64,000 nt of DNA from Enterococcus moraviensis ATCC BAA-383. GTDB taxonomy: Bacteria; Bacillota; Bacilli; Lactobacillales; Enterococcaceae. The DNA lies in contig NZ_ASWB01000001.1 in the NCBI RefSeq assembly GCF_000407445.1, positions 558,001-622,000 on the forward strand, in the 5' to 3' direction. The notes below the pieces were generated by a model. It worked only from the letters and a program-made list of their open reading frames with translations. It was not told the DNA's origin and did no database searches. Shown here one piece after another: positions 7,501-16,926 of the stretch (the first letter of the stretch is position 1; every line of letters starts with the position of its first letter). Both the position numbers and the translations under genes were made by a program.

Positions 7501-9693
7501 CTATTCTTTCCTTTCAGCTCGCGGCAACATCGTTAAGCTGATGCGCCCTTTCTTGGTATCCACATCTTCCACCCAAACAGTTACAACATCTCCTACAGCG
7601 ACAATGTCGGTAGGATGTTTAACAAATTTTGAACTTAATTTTGAAATATGCACTAATCCATCTTGTTTCACACCGATATCAACAAATGCACCAAAATCAA
7701 TTACATTGCGAACTGTTCCTTGCAATTCCATCCCAGATTTTAGATCTTCCATTGATAACACGTCTTTTCTTAAAAGAGGTGCTGGCATTTCGTCACGCAT
7801 ATCTCGTCCTGGTTGAACCAACGCAGCAATAATATCTTTTAGTGTCTCGCTCCCAACCTCAAGGTCTGCTTCTAACTGTGCAAGTGCCAGCCCTTTTATG
7901 CTTTGGGCAGCTTCAGGAGTACCTAATTCAGCTAATTTAACACCAGCTTTTTCTAAAATTGCTTTCGCTATATCGTAACTTTCTGGGTGAATCCCCGTAT
8001 TATCCAATATATTTTTTCCGTTTGGAATACGCAAGAATCCAATCGCTTGCTCATACGCTTTTGGTCCTAAACGAGGCACTTTTTTTACTTGATTACGAGC
8101 TGTAAACGCACCATTTTCGTCACGGTAAGCCATTAAGTTTTGCGCAGTGGTTTTATTTAGACCTGAAATATGTTGTAAAAGCTGTGGACTCGCTGTATTA
8201 ACATTGACACCAACTTGGTTAACAGCCGTTTCTACAACAAAATCTAATTGTTCTGCTAGACGTTTTTGCGAAACATCATGCTGATATTGTCCCACACCAA
8301 CTGCTTTAGGATCTATTTTTACAAGTTCTGCTAACGGATCTTGCAAACGTCTTGCAATGCTGACAGCACTTCTTTCCTCTACTTGTAAGTCTGGAAATTC
8401 ATTTCTTGCAACATCACTTGCAGAATAAACAGACGCACCTGCTTCATTGACGATCACATAAAAAACATCACGTTTGATCTGTTTTAACTGCTCTGCAACA
8501 AACAGTTCTGATTCACGACTAGCTGTACCATTGCCAATTGCCACCATTTCAACTTGGTACTGTTCAATCAATTTGTTGAACGCAGGACCAGCTGCTGCTC
8601 GTTTTTCTCCTGAGGCTGGTTTGTGAGGATAAATCACTTGGATAGCTAATACTTTTCCGGTAGCATCTACGATCGCCATTTTACATCCTGTTCGGTAAGC
8701 TGGGTCAAACCCTAAAACAACTTTGCCTTTCAACGGTGGTTGTAATAATAAATTACGCAAATTTTCGCCAAAGATATTAATTGCTTGTTCATCGGCTTTT
8801 TCAGTTAATTCATTGCGAATCTCTCGCTCGATTGCAGGGCCAATAAATCGTTTATAGCTATCTAAGTAGGCTGTTTCAACATAAATTGCTGTTGGTGACT
8901 GTTTGTTGTCTCCAATTAGTTGACGATCCAAATAAGAAGCTATTTTGTCCTCTTCTACTAAAAGTGCAACTTTCAAGATATCTTCTTTTTCGCCACGATT
9001 TGTGGCCAACACTCTGTGCGAAACCATTTTACTAAGTGGCTCTGAAAAATCATAATACATTTCATAAACAGACTTCTCATCTTTTTCTTTATCTTTAACT
9101 GTGCTGACATATTGACCATGTTTAAACGTGAAATCACGAATCCATGAACGGAATTTTGGTTCATCACTTACACGTTCAGCGATGATCTCATGCGCTCCCA
9201 ATAATGCCGATTCAGCTGATTCAACTTCTTTATCTGCATCAACATACGCTTGCGCCTCTGTCATTACGTCTGCTTGAGCCGGAAAGCTCATTAACCAATC
9301 TGCCAAAGGTTCTAATCCTTTTTCTTTAGCAATTGTTGCTTTTGTACGGCGTTTTTGTTTATATGGACGATACAGGTCTTCTACTTGCTGCATTTTCGTC
9401 GCTTTTTGAATGGATTTAGCTAATTCTTCTGTTAGTTTGCCTTGTTCTTCAATCAAACGTAAAACTTCTTCTTTACGTTTTTCTAGATTGCCTAAGTAAG
9501 TATAGCGTTCTTCGATTTCACGAATTTGAACTTCATCTAAACTGCCTGTCATTTCCTTACGATAACGAGCAATAAAAGGAACAGTGTTGCCTTCATTCAA
9601 CAAAGTCAGCACTGTTGTTATTTGTTTAGGACGATAGTCCTTTAATTCTTTCTGAAGTAAATCAACTACTTCTTGGTTATAAGCTTCTGCCAT
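7501..9693 (-). CDS. tex: Tex-family RNA-binding transcription accessory protein
   Basis: 730 residues from the ATG at 9693, chosen because GAGAGG lies 9 bases upstream and the sequence MAEAYNQEVVDLLQKEL is where the family begins; an in-frame ATG at 9729 adds 12 unlikely residues. It contains the N-terminal Tex helical domain, a YqgF-like RNase H fold (VVLGFDPAYRTGCKMAIVD), helix-hairpin-helix motifs (NVNTASPQLLQHISGLNKTTA) and a C-terminal S1 domain (GMELQGTVRNVIDFGAFVDIG). Tex binds nucleic acid and affects transcription and stress tolerance. It is followed directly by the sprT-like gene. Confidence 0.93.
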   Translation of the reverse strand: MAEAYNQEVVDLLQKELKDYRPKQITTVLTLLNEGNTVPFIARYRKEMTGSLDEVQIREIEERYTYLGNLEKRKEEVLRLIEEQGKLTEELAKSIQKATKMQQVEDLYRPYKQKRRTKATIAKEKGLEPLADWLMSFPAQADVMTEAQAYVDADKEVESAESALLGAHEIIAERVSDEPKFRSWIRDFTFKHGQYVSTVKDKEKDEKSVYEMYYDFSEPLSKMVSHRVLATNRGEKEDILKVALLVEEDKIASYLDRQLIGDNKQSPTAIYVETAYLDSYKRFIGPAIEREIRNELTEKADEQAINIFGENLRNLLLQPPLKGKVVLGFDPAYRTGCKMAIVDATGKVLAIQVIYPHKPASGEKRAAAGPAFNKLIEQYQVEMVAIGNGTASRESELFVAEQLKQIKRDVFYVIVNEAGASVYSASDVARNEFPDLQVEERSAVSIARRLQDPLAELVKIDPKAVGVGQYQHDVSQKRLAEQLDFVVETAVNQVGVNVNTASPQLLQHISGLNKTTAQNLMAYRDENGAFTARNQVKKVPRLGPKAYEQAIGFLRIPNGKNILDNTGIHPESYDIAKAILEKAGVKLAELGTPEAAQSIKGLALAQLEADLEVGSETLKDIIAALVQPGRDMRDEMPAPLLRKDVLSMEDLKSGMELQGTVRNVIDFGAFVDIGVKQDGLVHISKLSSKFVKHPTDIVAVGDVVTVWVEDVDTKKGRISLTMLPRAERKE

Positions 9694-9816
9694 ATTTACA
9701 TACCTCTCTTCATTAACATACTGTTTCATTTTAGCATATTTTCTCTTTGAAATATAGGAGGAGGAAAAAGCTTAAAAAAGACTACATCACTAGTAAAAAA
9801 GGGAACACAATTCTTA

Positions 9817-10551
9817 TTAGAAATCGGGTTGCCAAGGACCATTTACATTTTGAACCTCAATATCTTGAACAATCCCGTTTGAGTCAAAAATCACACCATG
9901 AACTGAACCTCCAAAAACTGCGCCGCCATCGATTCCAATTTTATTATCCGAGCGCCATAAATCAGTTGTTTCCATATCACCATGAAGCATTGGCGTAATA
10001 GTATGTCCAAAGACAATCGTCTTTCCTGTTTTGTTTTTCCCTTTGTGAAAAGCCTCTCTGATCCAGATAAAATCATGTGGACTTGTTTCATGCCAATCTT
10101 TCTTAGTTAAATCGACTCCTGCGTGAACAAATATGTAGTTATTCCACTCAAAATACAATGGACGCTCGATTAAAAATGCGATCAATTCTTTATATCGGCT
10201 ACGAATCATCATGGCAATTTCTGTTGGAGAGTATTCTTCCGTTGCACCTTTATGCAGCAAACTTTCCATCGTCTCTTTACCACCATTGCGTACATAACTG
10301 GTAAACCAATCTTCAGGATTATTTAAAAACTGTAAAAAATACTCTTCATGGTTCCCTCTAAGGTAAATAGCATTGTACTTTTCAACTAACTCTTTTCCCA
10401 GTAAGAAACTCTCCTTGGTTCTTGGACCACGATCATTCAAATCCCCGATCAATACCAATTGGTGCATCTTAGGATCATAATAATGGATCAACTCATCAAA
10501 CAAGTCATACTCACCATGAATATCACTGATTGCATAAACAAGCTCTTTCAT
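9817..10551 (-). CDS. Calcineurin-like metallophosphoesterase (PrpA/ApaH type)
   Basis: 244 residues from the ATG at 10551, which has AGAAGGAG 8 bases upstream; a longer in-frame start at 10623 is unlikely. The metal-binding motifs are in order: DIHGEYD (about 10), GDLNDRGPRTKES (about 36) and GNHEEYF (about 66), then the later histidines VHAG and GHTITP. This is the serine/threonine phosphatase-like branch that includes PrpA and symmetrical Ap4A hydrolases; the substrate cannot be told from sequence. The second motif is GDLNDRG rather than the common GDYVDRG. It faces the YknX-like gene divergently. Confidence 0.85.
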   Translation of the reverse strand: MKELVYAISDIHGEYDLFDELIHYYDPKMHQLVLIGDLNDRGPRTKESFLLGKELVEKYNAIYLRGNHEEYFLQFLNNPEDWFTSYVRNGGKETMESLLHKGATEEYSPTEIAMMIRSRYKELIAFLIERPLYFEWNNYIFVHAGVDLTKKDWHETSPHDFIWIREAFHKGKNKTGKTIVFGHTITPMLHGDMETTDLWRSDNKIGIDGGAVFGGSVHGVIFDSNGIVQDIEVQNVNGPWQPDF

Positions 10552-10718
10552 TTTTCCAACTCCTTCTTCGCTTTCTTTTTCTTTATTATAGCGCAGATCT
10601 CCAGAAAGGATTTCGATAAGCAACCAAACTGATTCAGTTTAATCCATTTATTTAGTAATATTTTAAAAATTGAAATAAATCTTAGACTTTTCATGAAAAA
10701 AATAGTAAACTTACATAA

Positions 10719-10733
10719 ATGACACTATGTCAT
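10719..10733. promoter_or_regulatory. Inverted repeat upstream of the exporter operon
   Basis: ATGACA-CTA-TGTCAT, a 6+6 bp perfect dyad 28 bases before the YknX-like start. A candidate repressor or activator site; no regulator gene lies next to it. Confidence 0.4.
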
Positions 10734-10760
10734 AAAATGAGTAGAAAAGAGCTGAAATCT

Positions 10761-11621
10761 ATGAAAAAGAAAACTATTTTCGGTATTCTTGCAGTTTTAG
10801 TCGTTGCACTTGTTATTTTCTTGTTTGTTCGAGGAAATTCAGGGAACGCCAACGCTGTTACTGTTCGAACAGACGAAGTAAAAAAAGAAACAATCGTTGA
10901 GAAATTATCAACAACGGGTACTTTGATTCCAAATCAAACCCAATCACTAGTTGGCACTGGAAACGTTATTGACGTAAATGTAAAAATTGGTGATCAAGTC
11001 GAGAAGGATAAGGTTTTAGCCACTTATGACAACGGACTACAGTTGATTGCTGGTTTTGCTGGAACGATCACACAAGTCAATATCAAAGCAAAACAAGCTG
11101 ATACCAACGCCCAACAAGGAAAACCTTCCATTCAATTAGATGATCTTTCTACTTTAAAAGTTCAACTGGCCTTGGCTAATTCAGAAGCTTCTGCTGTTAA
11201 AATCGATCAAAAAGCAGATATTACAAGTGGGAATCATACATTTGTTGGAAAAGTTACTGAAAAAGATCCAGTTGCTCAAAATACGCAATCTGCAACGGGA
11301 ACCACAGCTAGTTTAGGCGCTGTCGTAACGTTCGACAAAGCACCTGAAAATCTATTCGCTGGCTTTGATGTAGATGTTGATATTACAACAAACACTGTTG
11401 AAAATACTGTAGCTTTGCCGATTGAGGCATTGACTTACACTGATAAAAACGAGCCAATCGTGTATATTGTAAAAGATGGAAAAGCCAAAGAGACGAAAAT
11501 CAAGATCGGTATTCAATCCGATAAATTGATTGAAGTAAAAGATGGACTAAAAGACGGTGAGACAGTGATTCTTTCTCCAAACTCTGATGTTGAAAACAAC
11601 ACGGAAGTAACCAAAGAATAG
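10761..11621 (+). CDS. Membrane-fusion (HlyD/MacA-like) subunit of an ABC exporter, YknX-like
   Basis: 286 residues from the ATG at 10761 (MKKKTIFGILAVLVVALVIF), which places an N-terminal membrane anchor at residues 5-24. The upstream in-frame ATG at 10719 lies inside a palindrome and is rejected. The rest has lipoyl/barrel-sandwich features (TTGTLIPNQTQSLVGTGNV, IGDQVEKDKVLATYD) and a beta-barrel (VALPIEALTYTDKNEPIVYI). Followed 12 bases later by an ABC ATPase and then a MacB-type permease: a three-gene YknXYZ/MacAB-like exporter operon. Such systems export antimicrobial peptides or toxins; the cargo here is unknown. Confidence 0.88.
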   Translation: MKKKTIFGILAVLVVALVIFLFVRGNSGNANAVTVRTDEVKKETIVEKLSTTGTLIPNQTQSLVGTGNVIDVNVKIGDQVEKDKVLATYDNGLQLIAGFAGTITQVNIKAKQADTNAQQGKPSIQLDDLSTLKVQLALANSEASAVKIDQKADITSGNHTFVGKVTEKDPVAQNTQSATGTTASLGAVVTFDKAPENLFAGFDVDVDITTNTVENTVALPIEALTYTDKNEPIVYIVKDGKAKETKIKIGIQSDKLIEVKDGLKDGETVILSPNSDVENNTEVTKE

Positions 11622-11633
11622 AAGGTGAAATGA

Positions 11634-12326
11634 TTGATTGATTTAAAAGATGTAGTAAAAATCTACCGTACTGGCGGCGAAGAATTAGAGGCTTTAAAAC
11701 GTGTTTCTTTGCATATTGCTGAAGGTGAATTCACTTCTATCATGGGTCCTAGCGGTTCTGGTAAATCAACAATGATGAACATTCTTGGTTTATTGGATCG
11801 TTTCGATGAAGGAACCTACCATTTAAATGGACAAGACGTTACAAACTTGTCGAGCAATGAAAGTGCTCACGTTAGAAATAAAGAAATCGGGTTTGTTTTT
11901 CAATCCTTCAATTTAATGCCTCGCATGTCTCTTTTAGACAATGTTGCGCTACCTATGGTTTATTCTGGTATTTCAGCAAAAGACCGAAAAGAACGTGCTT
12001 TAGAAGCTTTACGAAAAGTTGGATTAGCCGATCGTGTTTCACATAGACCAAATGCTATTTCAGGTGGACAAAAACAACGTGTAGCAATTGCCCGAGCAAT
12101 CGTCAATAATCCAGCCGTTTTAATGGCTGATGAACCAACTGGAAATTTAGACTCAAAAACAACATTAGAAATCATGAAAATCTTTCAAGATTTAAATGAT
12201 TCTGGCACAACGGTTGTCATGGTCACTCATGAACCTGATGTAGCACAATACACAAAACGTATCGTATCATTTAGAGATGGTGAAATTATCGATGATCAAC
12301 CTGTCATTGAGCGAAAAACACTATAG
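11634..12326 (+). CDS. ABC exporter ATPase, YknY/MacB-type
   Basis: 230 residues, with Walker [10 protein letters not shown] (about 39-47), Q-loop [10 protein letters not shown], signature [13 protein letters not shown], Walker [13 protein letters not shown] and the H-loop VTHEP. This is the LolD/MacB/YknY subfamily. The start is TTG at 11634 with GAAGGTG upstream; an ATG at 11630 in another frame stops after three codons. It works with the membrane-fusion and permease genes on either side. Confidence 0.92.
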   Translation: MIDLKDVVKIYRTGGEELEALKRVSLHIAEGEFTSIMGPSGSGKSTMMNILGLLDRFDEGTYHLNGQDVTNLSSNESAHVRNKEIGFVFQSFNLMPRMSLLDNVALPMVYSGISAKDRKERALEALRKVGLADRVSHRPNAISGGQKQRVAIARAIVNNPAVLMADEPTGNLDSKTTLEIMKIFQDLNDSGTTVVMVTHEPDVAQYTKRIVSFRDGEIIDDQPVIERKTL

Positions 12327-12341
12327 AAAGGAGCCATTCTT

Positions 12342-13565
12342 ATGGGAATTATTGAAAGTTTCAAAATGGCGATCGATAGTATTTTAGCTAATAAAATGCG
12401 CTCGTTTTTGACCATGTTGGGCATAATCATCGGAATTGCAGCAGTTATTGCCATTTTGGCAGTCGGTAATGGTGCAACGAGCCAAATCACTGGTACTTTC
12501 AGCGATTTAGGTGCTTCTACGATTTCAGTTTCTACTAGTCGAGATGCAACGGAGAGTCAAAAAATTACAAGCAAAGATGTTAAAGCATTGAAAGATGGGA
12601 TTCCTCAAATCGACCACCTTTCTCCTGTTGTTTCCATCCAAGCGGTTGGTGCAGCCAATGATAAATCAAAAGCAACATTGATCATGGCTGGAACACCTGA
12701 CTTACAATATACGAATCAAACAATGGATAAAGATATTGTCTACGGTCGTTATTTCAATACAACTGAATATTCTGAAAGCAGCAAAGTGGCTGTGATTAGT
12801 GCTGATACTGCTCGTTATTTCTTCAATGGACGGGAAAATGTCGTCGGAGAAAAAATTAACTTACGTGGGCAAAAAGGGCAACTTAGTGCTCGAATCATTG
12901 GGGTTACCAAAAGTACTGTGGAAAAGATGGTCGGCGCTTTTGATGAAGAAGAAATGATGGGCTATATTTCAATTCCTTTAACGACAGCAAACAATTTAAA
13001 TCCAGATGCGACAAAAATCACTAGTTTGACAGTAATTGCTAAATCCAAGGACGATATTGATGCAGTGTCAAAACAAATTGTAAATATTCTTTCAGTTCGT
13101 CATAATACAGTTGGCGATAAAGTGTATACAGCAACCAATTTCTTACAAGCGTTAGATCAAGTGAACAATGTCTTAGGCTTGTTCATCAACTTTATCGCAG
13201 CCGTTGCAGCAATCGCCTTACTTGTAGGTGGAATTGGCGTAATGAATATCATGCTCGTTTCTGTAACTGAACGGACGAGAGAAATTGGAACAAGAAAAGC
13301 TTTAGGTGCAACTGACAATAACATTTTATTCCAATTTTTAACAGAATCAGTTATTTTATGTTTGATTGGTGGCTTGATTGGTCTAACATTAGGTGCCCTC
13401 TTAGCGGTTACGGTAGCCAGTGCGTTAGACATCACTGCTCAGTTTACCCTCGGTTCAATAGTAGCCGTACTACTTTTTTCAAGCGCCATCGGTATTTTCT
13501 TTGGTGTTTATCCAGCAAGAAAAGCGGCTAAACTTGATCCTATCGAAGCATTGCGTTATGAGTAA
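12342..13565 (+). CDS. MacB/FtsX-type ABC permease, YknZ-like
   Basis: 407 residues with the MacB_PCD layout: TM1 near the N-terminus (MRSFLTMLGIIIGIAAVIAIL), a large extracellular domain (about 45-280), then three TM helices (about 282-306, 334-360 and 368-390) and the conserved motifs NIMLVSVTERTREIGTRKALGA and GVYPARKAAKLDPIEALRYE. AAAGGAG lies upstream of the ATG. It ends the operon, followed by a terminator. Confidence 0.92.
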   Translation: MGIIESFKMAIDSILANKMRSFLTMLGIIIGIAAVIAILAVGNGATSQITGTFSDLGASTISVSTSRDATESQKITSKDVKALKDGIPQIDHLSPVVSIQAVGAANDKSKATLIMAGTPDLQYTNQTMDKDIVYGRYFNTTEYSESSKVAVISADTARYFFNGRENVVGEKINLRGQKGQLSARIIGVTKSTVEKMVGAFDEEEMMGYISIPLTTANNLNPDATKITSLTVIAKSKDDIDAVSKQIVNILSVRHNTVGDKVYTATNFLQALDQVNNVLGLFINFIAAVAAIALLVGGIGVMNIMLVSVTERTREIGTRKALGATDNNILFQFLTESVILCLIGGLIGLTLGALLAVTVASALDITAQFTLGSIVAVLLFSSAIGIFFGVYPARKAAKLDPIEALRYE

Positions 13566-13584
13566 TTGGTCATAACAGAACAGT

Positions 13585-13624
13585 AAAAAATCAGGATGAG
13601 AAAACATTCTCTGTCCTGATTTTT
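13585..13624. terminator. Bidirectional terminator
   Basis: 11-bp stem AAAAATCAGGA / TCCTGATTTTT with T-runs on both sides, between the convergent exporter operon and the EVE-domain gene. Confidence 0.88.
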
Positions 13625-13627
13625 TTA

Positions 13628-14035
13628 TTATGCTTCTTTCATTCCTGAAGTGATAAAATCAAATAACTCTTTTGGAATTTGAAAATGACCAAATCTCAAA
13701 CGGGATCGATACTCTTGCCATAATGGAAAATCAGAAACTGCTTGTAATGGAACGGGTTTAATATTCTTTAAAAAATCAATATTTTTCCTAAACGGAACAA
13801 ACCCTGGAGCCATTTCAACAGAGTAAGTATCCCCAGGTAAGACCTGTCCTAACGCAATGAATTTTTGACAAGGTTCTTTACTTTTTAAACGTTGCTTGGG
13901 TGCATAATAAATCAACCAATCGCCTTTTTTCATTTTGTTCAAAGGAGCCGATTTTCCATGACACAGTTGGCTAAATCCTCCAGTCACTCCAAGTTCAACA
14001 TGGTCTTTAGATGCTACTCCGATCCAATAATTCAT
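13628..14035 (-). CDS. EVE-domain protein
   Basis: 135 residues starting MNYWIGVASKDHVELGVTGG, a typical EVE-domain opening. Later motifs also fit the PUA-like fold: KMKKGDWLIYYAPKQ, FIALGQVLPGDTYSV and RFGHFQIPKELFDFI. EVE domains bind modified bases in some restriction-associated proteins, but this stand-alone form has no proven role. It lies 20 bases downstream of the PNPOx-like gene and probably shares its transcript. Confidence 0.85.
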   Translation of the reverse strand: MNYWIGVASKDHVELGVTGGFSQLCHGKSAPLNKMKKGDWLIYYAPKQRLKSKEPCQKFIALGQVLPGDTYSVEMAPGFVPFRKNIDFLKNIKPVPLQAVSDFPLWQEYRSRLRFGHFQIPKELFDFITSGMKEA

Positions 14036-14054
14036 ATGATTCTCCCCTTTATTT

Positions 14055-14474
14055 CTACAATTGAATGGTTTGTCGACTGCTCATTCCTAAAATCACGATG
14101 GCTTCTGTAAAGTGAATTTCGTATAATTCTAACATCGCACCTGCCTGCTTGATATTTTCCTCATAGCTAGGAATTTTTTTGATCCATTGTTCTGCTACAT
14201 CATACACCGTGCACTCGCTTTTCTTTACTTGAGCATAATGAACACGAACATGATTAGTATTTTCAGTTGGAATCGTTGTAAATGCGACATTGGAATTTTT
14301 TTGAAACTCAATGATTTTTTCGTTTCCTCTAAAAGTAGAGAAAAATAAACATTTTTTGAGCTCGTCATAAAAAAAGCTAACAATTCGGACATTTGGTACG
14401 CCCTCTACACTTGTTGCTAAAGCAATCTCTGTTTGTTCATCCATTATTTTTTTAAATGCCTCTACTGTTGTCAT
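14055..14474 (-). CDS. Pyridoxamine 5'-phosphate oxidase-like flavoprotein
   Basis: 139 residues with the split-barrel FMN-binding pattern: MDEQTEIALATSVEGVPNVRIVSFFYD followed by LFFSTFRGNEKIIEFQKNSNVAFTTIP. This small family includes FMN- or F420-type oxidoreductases of unknown substrate. It lacks the C-terminal region of true PdxH, so B6 synthesis is unlikely. Probably co-transcribed with the EVE-domain gene. Confidence 0.8.
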   Translation of the reverse strand: MTTVEAFKKIMDEQTEIALATSVEGVPNVRIVSFFYDELKKCLFFSTFRGNEKIIEFQKNSNVAFTTIPTENTNHVRVHYAQVKKSECTVYDVAEQWIKKIPSYEENIKQAGAMLELYEIHFTEAIVILGMSSRQTIQL

Positions 14475-14528
14475 AAAATTTATGCTCCTTTATTTTCAAT
14501 TGTCTGATTGACAAGTTCATTCTAACAA

Positions 14529-14560
14529 ACAAACCCTGACAACTGATTGTCAGGGTTTGT
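14529..14560 (-). terminator. Terminator of the corrinoid operon
   Basis: 13-bp stem ACAAACCCTGACA / TGTCAGGGTTTGT just past the stop of the adenosyltransferase gene. The minus-strand tail is TTGTTAG, so it is short in T. Confidence 0.75.
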
Positions 14561-14575
14561 TTCTCTTTTTTCATT

Positions 14576-15130
14576 TTAATGAAATACCTTGCCATTCCTA
14601 CGATAATTAATGTCTTCTCGTCCTTCACGAAAATTGATCAAACGAGCAACTACATATAAATAATCAGATAGTCGATTTAAAAAGATCAGTACTTCTATAT
14701 TGATTTCTTCCGTTTCTTGAACTCGGACGACACTTCTTTCTGCTCTTCTAGCAACAGTTCGTGCCAAATGAAGTGAACTTGCAATTGGACAGCCGCCTGG
14801 CAGTATAAACTCAGTAAGAGCTGGAGGAATATCTGCATATTTATCAATTCGCTGTTCCAACCACTCAGTTGATTCCTGAGACGTTCGATAGCCTTTAGAA
14901 CAATTTGGTGTTGCTAAATCTGTCCCACAATCAAAAAGAATTTGTTGGATTTCTTCCAATTCCTTTTTGATTTCACGATAAAGTTGCATTTGGCTGATGA
15001 CGCATCCAAGCAGTGAATTTAATTCATCGATTGTACCATATGCTTCCACTCGCTCTGAAGCTTTACTTCTTTTTTCACCACCGATGATACTTGTTTGCCC
15101 TTTATCACCTGTTTTTGTATAAATGTTCAT
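14576..15130 (-). CDS. PduO-type cob(I)alamin adenosyltransferase
   Basis: 184 residues with the PduO N-domain signatures: MNIYTKTGDKGQTSIIGGEKRSK (ATP-binding start), VEAYGTIDELNSLLGC, EFILPGGCPIASSLHLARTVARRAER, and FLNRLSDYLYVVARL. The enzyme transfers the adenosyl group of ATP to cob(I)alamin or cobinamide, making the coenzyme form that EutBC needs and that the eut riboswitch senses. It is last in the corrinoid operon, 5 bases after eutP, and no other adenosyltransferase is seen in the eut cluster, so it may do the job of EutT. Confidence 0.92.
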   Translation of the reverse strand: MNIYTKTGDKGQTSIIGGEKRSKASERVEAYGTIDELNSLLGCVISQMQLYREIKKELEEIQQILFDCGTDLATPNCSKGYRTSQESTEWLEQRIDKYADIPPALTEFILPGGCPIASSLHLARTVARRAERSVVRVQETEEINIEVLIFLNRLSDYLYVVARLINFREGREDINYRRNGKVFH

Positions 15131-15135
15131 CTGCT

Positions 15136-15582
15136 TTACGCCCCTTCTTCATACAAATAGTCTAACAATGTCTCGATTCCCTGATTTTCAACTGCTGAAA
15201 TCATAAAACATTTGGTTGCGCCAGCTAATGCTAGCTGTTTTTTGGTTCGTTCAATATCTTCTGTTGTTGCTAAATCGATTTTCGTAATAATACCAATACA
15301 TGGTTTAGCAAAAGCTGCTGCAAATAGCGGTGAAAAAGTTTGTTTTTTTTCTACTGCGCTGGCCATTAGGACAATCAGTTTTGCATCAACCGCCGTTGTC
15401 AAAAGTGCACTGTAATAATTACGGTGCTGAATGAATTCTCCAGGTGTATCAATGATCTGATCATGAAATTCAATTGCTTGCGTTTTATTATAAGATAGCT
15501 CTTCTCCTTTTAATCGCTGTGACAGAGTGGTTTTCCCACATCCGACAGAGCCGATAAAAATAGCTTTTTTCAGTTTCTTCAT
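15136..15582 (-). CDS. eutP: EutP/PduV-type microcompartment GTPase-like protein
   Basis: 148 residues: P-loop GSVGCGKTT (about 11-19), switch region IIDTPGEFIQHRNYYSALLTTA, and the base-recognition motif TKID. This small P-loop family is found only with eut/pdu microcompartments; some members are reported to have acetate kinase or GTPase activity. It overlaps cobC by 4 bases (ATGA). Its place inside the B12 operon rather than the eut cluster is notable and ties the two systems together. Confidence 0.9.
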   Translation of the reverse strand: MKKLKKAIFIGSVGCGKTTLSQRLKGEELSYNKTQAIEFHDQIIDTPGEFIQHRNYYSALLTTAVDAKLIVLMASAVEKKQTFSPLFAAAFAKPCIGIITKIDLATTEDIERTKKQLALAGATKCFMISAVENQGIETLLDYLYEEGA

Positions 15583-16163
15583 TGATTTCTCCCCTCCAAT
15601 TGATACCTATTTTCTTTAAAACGATAGCATGTGTAACAACTTTGCTGATAGTCGATCGACCAAAAATTGCTGTACACAGAAGTAAAATATTGATCGATTA
15701 CCCGTAAAACACCTAGATGGGCGACGATTAAAATAGGTTGATCCTGATTATGAATCAAATTCCCTTCAATTTGCTTAATTCCGGTGATTACCCGTTGTTT
15801 AAAACAAGCAAATTCCTCCGCTTTTGGTGGCGTCTTTAAAAAGGGTTCATCCAGCCAAGCGGACCATTCTTTTGGGTAGTTATAGTTAATTTGATCTGCT
15901 GAAAGACCTTCCCACAAACCAAAAGATTTTTCATTAAACTCGGGTAATATTTTGTATTCTTCATTTGGTTTAATAATTGCAGCTGTTTCCTGTGCTCTTT
16001 TGAGTCCACTTGTGTAGAGTTGGGCAAATTGAATCGGGCATAGCTTTTCAGCTAGTACGCTACTTTGCTGTCTCCCAGTTTGATTAAGAGAAACATCTAA
16101 CGAACCATAAAATTTCCGCTCCTTATTCAGCTCAGTTTCACCATGTCGAACTAGATAAATCAT
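15579..16163 (-). CDS. cobC: Alpha-ribazole phosphatase (histidine phosphatase family)
   Basis: 194 residues starting MIYLVRHGETELN, the RHGE catalytic motif of histidine phosphatases, with the second histidine in ILIVAHLGVLRVI. In this operon it most likely removes the phosphate from adenosylcobalamin 5'-phosphate or alpha-ribazole phosphate, completing the lower-ligand assembly. The specific assignment relies on its neighbours cobS and cobU. There are 13 bases between it and cobS upstream. Confidence 0.87.
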   Translation of the reverse strand: MIYLVRHGETELNKERKFYGSLDVSLNQTGRQQSSVLAEKLCPIQFAQLYTSGLKRAQETAAIIKPNEEYKILPEFNEKSFGLWEGLSADQINYNYPKEWSAWLDEPFLKTPPKAEEFACFKQRVITGIKQIEGNLIHNQDQPILIVAHLGVLRVIDQYFTSVYSNFWSIDYQQSCYTCYRFKENRYQLEGRNQ

Positions 16164-16176
16164 CTCTTCACCCCAA

Positions 16177-16926
16177 CTATCCTCTAAAAAGGATCACAAT
16201 AAACAACATTTGACTAATACAATGAAAAGCGCCTAATGTATCCCCGTTCATTCCATCGATTTTCCGATAAATAAGTGAACGATATCCAAAACTGGCAAAA
16301 ACGACAGCGAGATACGCGATGATCCCTTTTAGTCCTAGCAAGCCATAAATCATCATCACAGCTAGCCCTTGACAAATGAGTATTCTCCATGAAGCTACAC
16401 CTAAAAATAAGCGACCTAACCCATTCGTATGTCCAGCATAACGCATATTTTGGAATAGTAGCGCAATACCCGATTTCCCAACGATTTGTAGTACTACCAT
16501 AACTCGAAATAAATAGGCTTGTTCCGTTTTATCCAAGTGAATGATCACTGGTACAAACATAAGTAAATAATAGAAAATCAATGCCAAAACACCATTGGTT
16601 CCCACTCGACTATCTTTCATGATCTCCAGCATTCGTTCTTTATTTCTTGATGAAAAAAGACCGTCACACATGTCTGCTAAGCCATCCATATGAAAAGCGC
16701 CTGTCAAAAATACATCAAAAATCAATGCACCAAGCCAACCAAGAATCAGAGAATCCAATAACCAGGAAAGGAGTAAAAAGGCTAGGCCGTCTACTAGACC
16801 GATAAATAAGCCAAAAACAGAAAACCAAACAATTCCCTTTTTGAAACGAAGTTCCGCTTCATTTATCTCGACTGAAAAAGGCAAACGGGTAAAAAACTGA
16901 CAATATAAAATCATTGTTTTGATCAT
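16177..16926 (-). CDS. cobS: Adenosylcobinamide-GDP ribazoletransferase (cobalamin synthase)
   Basis: 249 residues from the ATG at 16926, which overlaps the cobU stop as ATGA; an in-frame start at 16950 would add 8 residues. Typical CobS features: YCQFFTRLPF at the N-terminus, GAFHMDGLADMCDGLFSSRNKERMLEIMKDSRVGTNG (the metal/substrate region, split here for description), and several TM segments. The membrane enzyme joins adenosylcobinamide-GDP with alpha-ribazole or its phosphate. Confidence 0.93.
   Translation of the reverse strand: MIKTMILYCQFFTRLPFSVEINEAELRFKKGIVWFSVFGLFIGLVDGLAFLLLSWLLDSLILGWLGALIFDVFLTGAFHMDGLADMCDGLFSSRNKERMLEIMKDSRVGTNGVLALIFYYLLMFVPVIIHLDKTEQAYLFRVMVVLQIVGKSGIALLFQNMRYAGHTNGLGRLFLGVASWRILICQGLAVMMIYGLLGLKGIIAYLAVVFASFGYRSLIYRKIDGMNGDTLGAFHCISQMLFIVILFRG

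Noticed and set aside
9747-9998. 83-residue plus-strand frame
   Set aside because: Mostly antisense to the phosphoesterase gene; composition is not protein-like and no promoter is seen.
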